Assembly: GCA_900554595.1 (NCBI GenBank)
Contig: USHZ01000109.1
Coordinates: 1-6,942 of the forward strand
Direction of reading: 5' to 3'
Source of the DNA: an uncultured Collinsella sp.
GTDB taxonomy: Bacteria; Actinomycetota; Coriobacteriia; Coriobacteriales; Coriobacteriaceae
DNA length: 6,942 nt
Shown here: positions 1-6,330 of the stretch, piece by piece
How positions within the stretch are numbered: position 1 is the first letter of the stretch
Layout: each line of letters begins with the position of its first letter
Position numbers and translations under genes: made by a program
The notes under the pieces: generated by a model
What the model saw: only the letters and a program-made list of their open reading frames with translations
Database searches by the model: none
Told to the model about the DNA's origin: nothing

Positions 1-891
1 CAAAGACTCTCGCGCGCCATCGACATCATGGAGGCCCTCTACGCCGCCGGCGAGAGCGGCATGACACGGACCGAGATTTGCAGTCGCTTTGACATCACGG
101 GGGTATCGCTCGACGAGATTCTCGAGATCGTCTCGACGCTCGCGGACCGAGAATCGGGCGCGCGCATCATCTGCGAATGCCGCGGCGAGCGTGTGGTCCT
201 CACCGGTGACGCCGGGCGTGTGCTACCGCTGCGCTTGAGTGCCGCCGAGGGCGCTGTGCTCAACCATGAACTTGAATCGTTGGGGATCGAGCCGCATACG
301 GCAGCTCGGATTCGACATGCCCTTCTACCCGAAGAGCTCGGCTATAACCAGCGCGTCTTTGACACCGTCAACCACGGGTCGCACTGGCAGCAGCTGAGCT
401 GCGCCATTCAGGACGGTGTTCGCTGCCGCATCTCGTATCGCTCGATGGACGATGCACGGCCACGTGAGCGTCTGGTCGACCCCTTGCGCATTACGGCAAA
501 CGGCGACCAAACATACCTGATTGCCTGGGACATCGCGGTCGATGAGCAGCGCACCTATCGCATGGATAAAATCGAGGGACTCGCCTTGACGGAAGACTCC
601 GTCGTGCCTCATGCACCGGACGTCACATCCCTCCACGATTCCCTTGCTCGGACGCAGCGTAGCGCAAAGCTCTTGATGCCATTCGATATGGCGGAGCATC
701 TGGACTGGGCCGGCATCACCCTAATCGAGCGCAGCGGGGCAGACATGGCAACGGTAACCGTGCATTATGGCTCCGAGCGTTGGCTACTGAGCCAGGTAAT
801 CGCAGCGGGCGGAGCCATCCGCATCTTGGATGACCCCGCCCTGTCAGAGCGTCTGTGCGATATGGCAAAATCCCTCGTCTGTCCGCTTTAG
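1..891 (+). CDS. WYL-domain transcriptional regulator, 5' end missing
   Basis: The reading frame is open from base 1, so the true start is upstream; the first ATG at 28 is probably internal, because the residues before it (RLSRAIDIMEAL) read like helix 1 of an N-terminal winged-helix domain. 296 residues are visible. Numbering from the ATG at 28: a DNA-binding HTH at about 12-40 (MTRTEICSRFDI onward), a linker, a WYL domain at about 120-185 and a C-terminal WCX-like domain at about 202-285 (RWLLSQVIAAGGAIRILDDP). In the WYL core the name-giving triad reads T162-Y163-L164, so the Trp is replaced, but the basic ligand-pocket motif RTYRMDKI (R175, R178) is kept. WYL regulators sense ligands, in PafBC probably single-stranded DNA, and control stress or repair genes. 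The stop overlaps the convergent dinG stop by 4 bases. A PafC-like role is possible but not shown; the target genes are unknown. Confidence 0.82.
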   Translation, partial: QRLSRAIDIMEALYAAGESGMTRTEICSRFDITGVSLDEILEIVSTLADRESGARIICECRGERVVLTGDAGRVLPLRLSAAEGAVLNHELESLGIEPHTAARIRHALLPEELGYNQRVFDTVNHGSHWQQLSCAIQDGVRCRISYRSMDDARPRERLVDPLRITANGDQTYLIAWDIAVDEQRTYRMDKIEGLALTEDSVVPHAPDVTSLHDSLARTQRSAKLLMPFDMAEHLDWAGITLIERSGADMATVTVHYGSERWLLSQVIAAGGAIRILDDPALSERLCDMAKSLVCPL

Positions 892-3782
892 TGGCGCCGC
901 TCGTGGCGTGCACGCCACAGCTGTAGATAGTGCCCGATTTGTGCCGCTTCGATGCGCTGATAGGAACTCGTGGGCAGCGACGTTAAGAATTTCTTGCCGT
1001 AGCCCTTCGTCACCAGGCGCGGGTCGGCCAAGATGAGTACGCCACAATCGGTCGATGAGCGAATGAGGCGACCGGCTGCCTGCTTGACCTCGAGCACGGC
1101 CTCGGGCAGCGAATAACGCGCCCAAGCGCGGTCTTCGCGCAGATTGCGCTCGCATGAGAGCGGGTCTGTGGGGCTCGAGAACGGCAGCTTGGGGATGATG
1201 ACGCAGCGCAGCGTCTCGCCGCTCGCGTCAAACCCTTCCCAAAAGGCCTTAAGCGCAAAGAGCGACGAGGTCGGTTCGTTGATAAAGCGATCGCGCAGGC
1301 GGCGAGGAGACGAGTTGCGCTGCTGGCAGTTGAGTTCCAGGCCCGCACGAGCCATCTTGGGCTCGACGCGATCGTACAGCTCCTCCATGTCACGCCTGTT
1401 GGTGAACAGCGTGAGCACCGAGCCGCCCATGGCAAGATGAGCATCGACCAGCACGCGCTCGAGCGCCGAAAGATAGCCTTCGCGGTCGCGCGGATCGGGG
1501 ATATCCCCAGCCACGACCACGGCCATATTCGAATCGAAGTCGTAGCTCGAATCCAAGTGCAGTGACGATGATGTCGAGGCGCCGATGCGATCGAGGCCGA
1601 CGGCATGGTTAAAGTGCTCAAAGCTCTTGGAAACCGTCATGGTCGCCGATGCAAAGATAGCCGTGTGAACCTCGGGCAGCCACTCGGTTGCCAAGGCCTC
1701 ACCAATGTCGATGCGCTCTGCGGTCATTGACTCTCCGCCGGCACGCAGCCTGCGATTGACTTGCAACGAGTACACGTAATGTTCGTCGGTACCGTCGATG
1801 ATGAGCTTGAGGTTCTCGGCCAGCTCGTGCAGGCGGCGCGAGATATCACCCAGGTCGACAACAATCTCGGGCTTATCGGCGGCAACGGCTTGTACCAGCG
1901 CGTCGACGCTCTTGTCAGCTTGTTCCAATGCGTCGATGGCAGTGTAGGCCGACTGTAAGAAATCATGCCAGTCGTCAGATTCGCGCAACTCGGGGCCAAT
2001 CCATAGGTTCGCATTGTCATAGCCCCCGCGGGCACGGCGGCCAAGCTCGCGAACGCCGTCAAACACATCGGCAATCGCCATGCTCGCACGCACGACCGTC
2101 GACGTCGCCTTGGCGGTAAGACCCAGGTAGAGCGTAGAGCCCTCCGAGGTTGCCAAATCGCGGGAAACCTGGCTCAGCGCACCGGTGCTCGAGCCACCCA
2201 GGCGCTCAAACAGAACGCGCGATTCATCCGCCGATACCACGCGCGCCCATTGACGGCGTGCCTCGCGTTCGATGGAGTGGGCCTCATCGATCACCCAGTG
2301 ACGAATCGGAGGCAAGATTCTGCCCTCGGCCGCAACATTGCGGAACAACAGGGAATGGTTGGTGACCACCACATCGGCATGAGCCGCGCGACGGCGGGCA
2401 CCGTGGACCAGGCATTTATCAGGGAAAAACGGGCATAGGCGACGGGCGCACTCGCGCGACGCCGTCGTAAAGTCGGGACGGTTGACGCTGCGCCAGCGAA
2501 TGCCGAGCGAGTCGAGGTCGCCATCGGCCGACTGACACACGTACGCCATGATGACCGCGACTGCCGTAAGCGTGTCGGCAGGATCACGCTTAGTCGTAAT
2601 TTCGACTTGGCCGCGGCTCATGCGCTCAAGCTTGCGCAAGCATGGATAGTGGTCATAGCCCTTGAGGGCGCAAAACGATAGACCTCCGTCCAGCTGCTCG
2701 GCAAGTTTGGGCAGCTCATGATACATGAGCTGGTCGGCAAGATTATTCGATTTAGTCGCGATACCGACCGTGATGTTGTTGCGGCGCGCGGCCTCAGCAA
2801 AAGGCACCAGGTAAGCCATCGATTTGCCGACGCCCGTCCCCGCCTCAATCACGCGATGCGTTCCCGTAACGAGTGCGTCACGGACCTCGAGCGCCATCGC
2901 GATCTGTTCATCGCGCGGCTCGTAGGTGGGATACATGCGATTGACCAGGCCGCCCGGGGCATAGTCCGCCTCGATTTCCTCGCGGCTCGGCATCTTAAGG
3001 ACCGGAAGCTCGTCCGCATCAACGCGATCATCGGCCCGATCGGCCTTGAGTACGTCGGCGCGGGCGGCGCTGAGAGAGAAGATGGAACCGGGGTTCTGCC
3101 CCGCCAAGAACGAGAAGATGGGACGATAGGACCAGGGTACGTCGGGGTGCATGTCGGCCAGGCGCGCCATTAAGCCCTGAGGCAAGTCGGTGAGCGCCAC
3201 GAGCAACACGCGCCACACACCACACAGGGCGTCGACATCGGCGTTGGCGCGGTGCGACACCGAGTCGCAGCCAAACAGGTCGGCCATGAAAGACAGCTTA
3301 TGCGAGGCCAGGCGCGGAAGCGCGATGCGCGACAGCGCCAGCGAATCGATCCAGATGTCGCTGACGTTGACACCGCCCTTGACCGACTCGATAAACGAAC
3401 GGTCGAAGGTGGCGTTATGTGCGATCACCGGGCAGCCGCCGACAAATTCAGCGAGGGCGGCCACGGCCTCGACGGCCGATGGGGCATCCACCACATCGGC
3501 GTTTGTAATGCTCGTGAGCTCGGTAATCTCGGTGGGAATCAGCTGCTTGGGATGCACGAAGGTATCGAACCGATCGACAACCTCGCGGCCAGAAAGGCGA
3601 GCCGCCGATATCTCGATAAGCTCGTTGTCCTGCACCGAAAGACCCGTGGTCTCGGTATCGAGGACGATAACATCTTCTTCGATGAGACCAAACGCTTGGG
3701 TTTTGGCGCGCTCGGCAAGCGTGGCATAAGAATCGATGACAAACTGCGGCGTTCCCGACGAAACAGCGTCCTCGATTAGCAT
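888..3782 (-). CDS. dinG: DinG-family helicase with N-terminal DEDDh 3'-5' exonuclease
   Basis: 964 residues, close to the exonuclease-fused DinG of Bacillus (about 930) rather than E. coli DinG (716). Residues about 35-195 form a DnaQ-like exonuclease with all DEDDh catalytic residues: D42 and E44 (LDTETTG), D127 (HNATFD), H177 and D182 (HRANAD). The superfamily 2 helicase follows: R290/Q293 Q-motif region, Walker A EAGTGVGK (313-320), TNHSLL (474-479), DEAH (499-502), SATM (712-715), FWEGFD (847-852) and motif VI QAAGRLIR (901-908). Four cysteines, C381, C445, C450 and C457, match the spacing of the XPD/DinG [4Fe-4S] cluster. It probably unwinds 5' single-stranded flaps, R-loops or D-loops and trims 3' ends in repair. 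The start at 3782 is the only ATG before the exonuclease motif. It lies inside the end of ddl with a 7-base overlap and no strong ribosome site of its own, so translation is probably coupled to ddl. Family assignment is firm; the substrate is inferred. Confidence 0.93.
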   Translation of the reverse strand: MLIEDAVSSGTPQFVIDSYATLAERAKTQAFGLIEEDVIVLDTETTGLSVQDNELIEISAARLSGREVVDRFDTFVHPKQLIPTEITELTSITNADVVDAPSAVEAVAALAEFVGGCPVIAHNATFDRSFIESVKGGVNVSDIWIDSLALSRIALPRLASHKLSFMADLFGCDSVSHRANADVDALCGVWRVLLVALTDLPQGLMARLADMHPDVPWSYRPIFSFLAGQNPGSIFSLSAARADVLKADRADDRVDADELPVLKMPSREEIEADYAPGGLVNRMYPTYEPRDEQIAMALEVRDALVTGTHRVIEAGTGVGKSMAYLVPFAEAARRNNITVGIATKSNNLADQLMYHELPKLAEQLDGGLSFCALKGYDHYPCLRKLERMSRGQVEITTKRDPADTLTAVAVIMAYVCQSADGDLDSLGIRWRSVNRPDFTTASRECARRLCPFFPDKCLVHGARRRAAHADVVVTNHSLLFRNVAAEGRILPPIRHWVIDEAHSIEREARRQWARVVSADESRVLFERLGGSSTGALSQVSRDLATSEGSTLYLGLTAKATSTVVRASMAIADVFDGVRELGRRARGGYDNANLWIGPELRESDDWHDFLQSAYTAIDALEQADKSVDALVQAVAADKPEIVVDLGDISRRLHELAENLKLIIDGTDEHYVYSLQVNRRLRAGGESMTAERIDIGEALATEWLPEVHTAIFASATMTVSKSFEHFNHAVGLDRIGASTSSSLHLDSSYDFDSNMAVVVAGDIPDPRDREGYLSALERVLVDAHLAMGGSVLTLFTNRRDMEELYDRVEPKMARAGLELNCQQRNSSPRRLRDRFINEPTSSLFALKAFWEGFDASGETLRCVIIPKLPFSSPTDPLSCERNLREDRAWARYSLPEAVLEVKQAAGRLIRSSTDCGVLILADPRLVTKGYGKKFLTSLPTSSYQRIEAAQIGHYLQLWRARHERRH
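903..918. repeat. 16-bp perfect palindrome in the 3' end of dinG
   Basis: GTGGCGTGCACGCCAC equals its own reverse complement. It encodes part of the last dinG codons (LWRARHERRH) and lies 12 bases past the WYL-regulator stop. Because the two genes overlap tail to tail, any transcription end signal must sit inside the other gene, and this is the strongest hairpin-forming sequence nearby. There is no T-tract on either side, so it is not a standard intrinsic terminator. It may be chance in GC-rich coding DNA. Confidence 0.35.
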
Positions 3783-4741
3783 GCAATGCCCGCTCGACGA
3801 AGACCCATGCGAATCAGGCTGTCACAGACCTGCGGGAACGTCATGTCGTCGGTGTGGCGAATCTCATCCGGATACAGCGACGTATCGGTCATGCCGGGAA
3901 TCGTGTTGGTCTCGAGGATGACGGGGCCATCCTCGCTCACGATAAAGTCGCTGCGCGAGATACCCAAGCAACCGAGCGCCCTATGGGCGGCACAGGCGAG
4001 CTCCTGGGCACGAGCGTAGTTCTCGGGCGAGATCTGTGCCGGAATGCGATGGATGTCCGTAGGGTCGACATACTTCACGTCCAGATCGTAGAACTCGCAG
4101 TCCTCGGGCTTGCGGATCTCGACGATCGGCAGAGCGCGCACGTCATCCTCGCCGTATACGCCGACGGTAATCTCGGTACCCTCGATGCACTTCTCGACCA
4201 GTACTTTGTCGCCAAACTCAAACGCCTTGGCGATGGCCGCGGGCAGCTCGGAGGGCTCGTGGACCAGGGAAATGCCATAGCTGGAACCGTTGACGGCCGG
4301 CTTCACAAAGCAGCGCTCGCCACAGACCTCGACGATATGATCGATATCGACTTCATCGCCCACCTCGAGCGCAAGGCCGGGGGCAACGGGGATGCCCGCC
4401 TTGGCGTACAGGAGCTTCGAGACCTCCTTGTCGGCACCGCAGGCGCTCGCGAGCACGCCCGAGGCCGTGTAGGGGATACCCAGGGTCTCCATGGCACCCT
4501 GCATGGCACCATCCTCACCGCCGGCGCCGTGCATGGCGATAAACGCCACGTCGAAACCACCGGTCGCCATGGTTACCATAAAATCATCGGCAGCCGTGTC
4601 GAGCAGCTCCACCGAAGTGTACCCGGCCTCCTTCAAGGCCACCACGACGTTCTTTCCCGAATTGAGCGAGATCTCGCGCTCAGCGGAATGACCGCCCGCC
4701 AAGACCGCTACGTGCATGTTCTCTAGGCTTTTACCCGGCAT
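3776..4741 (-). CDS. ddl: D-alanine-D-alanine ligase
   Basis: 321 residues, an ATP-grasp ligase of normal length. It joins two D-alanines in the cytoplasm for the peptidoglycan stem peptide. Visible motifs: GGHSAEREISL with E21 (E15 of E. coli DdlB, first D-Ala site), HGAGGEDG (71-78), ATP-binding FVKPAVNGSS (145-154), EKCIEGTE (183-190), the omega-loop YDLDVKY (218-224), and the metal/carboxylate end with RSDF (263-266), E277, N279 and NTIPGMTDTSLYP (279-291). Y224 sits where DdlB has Tyr216; D-Ala-D-Lac ligases usually carry Phe there, so D-Ala-D-Ala is the likely product. The start at 4741 is preferred over Met9 (4717) because an AGGAGG lies 9 bases upstream, although Met9 would match the usual family N-terminus. 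It is the first gene of a ddl-dinG unit; its last codons overlap the dinG start by 7 bases. Confidence 0.96.
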   Translation of the reverse strand: MPGKSLENMHVAVLAGGHSAEREISLNSGKNVVVALKEAGYTSVELLDTAADDFMVTMATGGFDVAFIAMHGAGGEDGAMQGAMETLGIPYTASGVLASACGADKEVSKLLYAKAGIPVAPGLALEVGDEVDIDHIVEVCGERCFVKPAVNGSSYGISLVHEPSELPAAIAKAFEFGDKVLVEKCIEGTEITVGVYGEDDVRALPIVEIRKPEDCEFYDLDVKYVDPTDIHRIPAQISPENYARAQELACAAHRALGCLGISRSDFIVSEDGPVILETNTIPGMTDTSLYPDEIRHTDDMTFPQVCDSLIRMGLRRAGIAC

Positions 4742-4750
4742 GGGCAGACT

Positions 4751-4756
4751 CCTCCT
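4751..4756 (-). promoter_or_regulatory. Ribosome binding site of ddl
   Basis: The minus strand reads AGGAGG here, 9 bases before the ATG at 4741. This perfect Shine-Dalgarno decides between the two possible ddl starts; the sequence before the alternative Met9 at 4717 has only a weak purine run. Confidence 0.8.
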
Positions 4757-4757
4757 C

Positions 4758-4763
4758 TATAAT
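4758..4763 (+). promoter_or_regulatory. Candidate -10 box for rlmN
   Basis: A perfect TATAAT on the plus strand, 64 bases before the rlmN start, within the 85-base divergent region between ddl and rlmN. No convincing TTGACA-like -35 box lies 16-18 bases upstream, so this is a candidate only. It falls in the ddl leader just upstream of the ddl ribosome site, so transcription in the two directions would overlap. Confidence 0.35.
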
Positions 4764-4781
4764 TTCTGCAGCTGATACCAT

Positions 4782-4787
4782 ATTGTA
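4782..4787 (-). promoter_or_regulatory. Candidate -10 box for ddl-dinG
   Basis: The minus strand reads TACAAT here, 40 bases before the ddl start. A poor -35 candidate (TTGGGG, 4806-4811) sits 18 bases upstream. A GATACC repeat flanks the box (4774-4779 and 4790-4795, 16 bases start to start), which could be an operator or chance. This is weak evidence taken alone, but divergent promoters must lie in or near this short interval. Confidence 0.3.
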
Positions 4788-4826
4788 GCGATACCCTCTA
4801 CGTTTCCCCAAAATCGAAAGGCTTCC

Positions 4827-5879
4827 ATGAATCCCAGGACTAAATCTCAGGACATTCGCGACTTGAGCCAAAACGATATTCGCGAGCTTGTTGCCGAACT
4901 TGGCCAGCCCGCCTTCCGCGCGAAGCAGCTCATCGAATGGGTCTTTGAGAAGAACGTTTGTTCGTTTGACGATATGACCAACCTTCCCAAGGCTTTCCGC
5001 GAGCAGCTTAAAGAGGCTTTTGCCTTTGACACGCCGACTGAGCTCACCAAGCAGGTTTCCAAAGATGGCTCTCGCAAGTATCTGCTCGAGTACCACGACG
5101 GCATTTCCGTCGAGACTGTCGGTATGCCCCGTCGTAACAAGCTTTCTGTCTGCGTTTCCACCCAGGCAGGTTGTGGCATGGGCTGCGCTTTTTGCGCTAC
5201 CGGTCTGAACGGCCTTAAGCGCTCTCTGACCGCTCAAGAGATCGTTGACCAGGTGCTTCATGTCACCAACGACTTTGGTGAGCGTGCCACGAGCGTTGTC
5301 TTCATGGGCCAGGGTGAGCCGTTTGCCAACTACGACGAGGTTCTCAAGGCGTTGCGCATCCTCAACGACCCCGATGGCATCGGTATCGGCGCTCGTCACC
5401 TCACCGTCTCTACCAGCGGCGTTATTCCCGGTATTCGCAAATTTGCCGACATCCCCGAGCAGTTCACGCTTGCCGTTTCCTTGCACTCCGCTATCCAGTC
5501 CACGCGCAACAAGCTTATGCCCGGCGTTAAGAAGTACACGCTCCTGCGCCTTCACGAGGCGCTTCAGCTCTACACCGAGAAGACCGGACGCCGCCCGACC
5601 TATGAGTATGCCATGATCGAAGGCGTCAACGATACGAATCCCGAGATGCAGGCGCTCTGCGACTTCTGCGAGGGAACGCTGTGCCACGTTAACCTAATTC
5701 AGCTTAACGATATCGAGGGCAGCCCGCTCAAGCCGTCGCCGATTCATAAGGTTGAGGATCTTCAGCGTCGCCTTGAGTCTCGTGGCATCGAGACCACGAT
5801 CCGTAATTCTCGCGGCAATGATATCGATGCCGCCTGCGGTCAGCTAAAGCAACGTTTCAAGGTCCAGAAGAACGCGTAG
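4827..5879 (+). CDS. rlmN: 23S rRNA (A2503-C2) / tRNA (A37-C2) methyltransferase, radical SAM
   Basis: 350 residues, full length for RlmN. The enzyme uses a [4Fe-4S] radical-SAM centre to methylate C2 of A2503 in 23S rRNA and, in E. coli, A37 of some tRNAs. The cluster motif is C116-x3-C120-x2-C123 (CGMGCAFC). C337 in DIDAACGQL matches the methyl-carrier Cys355 of E. coli, C109 matches its resolving partner Cys118, and E96 (VETVGMP) matches the proposed base Glu105; the spacing between E96, C109 and C116 is identical. GQGEP (161-165) and SLHS (218-221) are the SAM-side motifs. The N-terminal helical domain (about 8-65) is the RNA-binding part. Start choice: GAAAGG at 4816-4821, 5 bases before the ATG. 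It is transcribed away from ddl, apparently alone, and ends at a strong terminator. The conserved DIDAACGQL end and AACGQ context favour RlmN over Cfr. Confidence 0.96.
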   Translation: MNPRTKSQDIRDLSQNDIRELVAELGQPAFRAKQLIEWVFEKNVCSFDDMTNLPKAFREQLKEAFAFDTPTELTKQVSKDGSRKYLLEYHDGISVETVGMPRRNKLSVCVSTQAGCGMGCAFCATGLNGLKRSLTAQEIVDQVLHVTNDFGERATSVVFMGQGEPFANYDEVLKALRILNDPDGIGIGARHLTVSTSGVIPGIRKFADIPEQFTLAVSLHSAIQSTRNKLMPGVKKYTLLRLHEALQLYTEKTGRRPTYEYAMIEGVNDTNPEMQALCDFCEGTLCHVNLIQLNDIEGSPLKPSPIHKVEDLQRRLESRGIETTIRNSRGNDIDAACGQLKQRFKVQKNA

Positions 5880-5898
5880 GGGAGTCTGCGCCCCATAA

Positions 5899-5914
5899 CG
5901 TTTCATGTGAAACA
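5899..5914. promoter_or_regulatory. parS: parS-like ParB binding site
   Basis: CGTTTCATGTGAAACA agrees with the common bacterial chromosomal parS consensus TGTTTCACGTGAAACA at 14 of 16 positions; the differences are the outermost base and one central base. Both arms, GTTTCA and TGAAAC, are exact. It is intergenic, 20 bases after the rlmN stop and about 400 bases from the end of parB. In known systems ParB loads at parS, spreads as a CTP-dependent clamp and is moved by ParA. Binding is inferred from the match and the neighbouring parB. Confidence 0.68.
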
Positions 5915-5917
5915 TCG

Positions 5918-5964
5918 AACAGCCCCGGTTGCAGATAATGCAACCGGGGCTGTTTCATTTGTTT
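5918..5964 (+). terminator. Intrinsic terminator of rlmN
   Basis: A 16-bp perfect stem (5918-5933 paired with 5939-5954) encloses a 5-base loop GATAA. The stem core is very GC-rich (GCCCCGG). On the plus strand it is followed by TTTCATTTGTTTT, an interrupted T-tract. It starts 38 bases after the rlmN stop and directly follows the parS-like site. Confidence 0.88.
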
Positions 5965-6003
5965 TCATGCTACTGAATTTGATTTACGTAAGCTTAGTTT
6001 TAG

Positions 6004-6048
6004 CAAAAATAAGGGGTCCTTGTCTCATGTATCAGACAAGGACCCCTT
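6004..6048 (-). terminator. Intrinsic terminator of the parB transcript
   Basis: A 15-bp perfect stem (6011-6025 paired with 6034-6048, arm AAGGGGTCCTTGTCT) has an 8-base loop. Read on the minus strand the stem is followed by ATTTTTG, the required T-tract; the plus-strand side has none. It therefore ends minus-strand transcription, 28 bases beyond the stop of the small membrane-protein gene. Confidence 0.88.
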
Positions 6049-6075
6049 GAGAACAGGCAAGTAATTGTTAGGTAC

Positions 6076-6330
6076 CTAATAACCAACATTTTCCCACTGA
6101 TGGTTAACCCACTCTTGGTTAATCTTGGGATTCTTAGTCACCTGAGCAGTACGCATAGCGACATCTTCGGTCATCACATCCATTTTCTTCTTGGATGTAT
6201 CGACGATATCCTGTGCTCCACGCAACAGTCGACCTCTCAGTTCATCATCTGTCGCAAGCTTATAACCAGCAAAAGCGCCAGCGACGACGGTGGTCGCCAA
6301 CGCAACAATCGCGAGAACCTTATTCTTCAT
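6076..6330 (-). CDS. Small single-pass membrane protein coupled to parB (YtxH-like, unknown function)
   Basis: 84 residues. After MKNK comes one hydrophobic segment at about 5-22 (VLAIVALATTVVAGAFAG), then a charged, probably helical tail with many Lys, Arg, Asp and Glu (about 24-60) and a polar Trp-containing end (EWVNHQWENVGY). The charge pattern suggests an N-terminal anchor with a cytoplasmic tail, resembling YtxH-type proteins, but no diagnostic motif is visible and the family call is loose. The ATG at 6330 is chosen over longer starts because an AGGAGG lies 6 bases upstream and the hydrophobic segment then begins at the N-terminus; the longer version only translates parB sequence in another frame. 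The gene overlaps the end of parB by 11 bases, so the two are probably co-translated, and a strong terminator follows. A link with chromosome segregation is suggested by position only. Confidence 0.75.
   Translation of the reverse strand: MKNKVLAIVALATTVVAGAFAGYKLATDDELRGRLLRGAQDIVDTSKKKMDVMTEDVAMRTAQVTKNPKINQEWVNHQWENVGY

Noticed and set aside
461..466. CACGTG core in the WYL gene as a parS or E-box-like operator
   Set aside because: The flanks are unlike parS and the site is within coding sequence; a single hexamer is expected by chance.
3190..3779. Plus-strand frames of 175-179 codons opposite the dinG exonuclease domain
   Set aside because: Antisense to a domain with intact catalytic motifs; two such frames overlap each other, as expected of GC-rich shadows.
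4715..4717. Alternative ddl start at Met9
   Set aside because: It would match the usual family N-terminus, but the sequence upstream is a weak ribosome site compared with AGGAGG before 4741.
3854..4726. 290-codon plus-strand frame opposite ddl
   Set aside because: A shadow of a fully conserved Ddl; it has no recognisable domain and no ribosome site supporting it.
4731..5687. 318-codon open frame on the minus strand opposite rlmN
   Set aside because: It is antisense to a complete RlmN with every catalytic residue; the long frame follows from codon bias, its protein shows no family motif, and it would occupy the rlmN-ddl promoter region.
5965..6003. AT-rich stretch between the terminators as a small gene or origin element
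   Set aside because: It is only about 40 bases, with no start plus ribosome site and no DnaA-box-like sequence that I can see.
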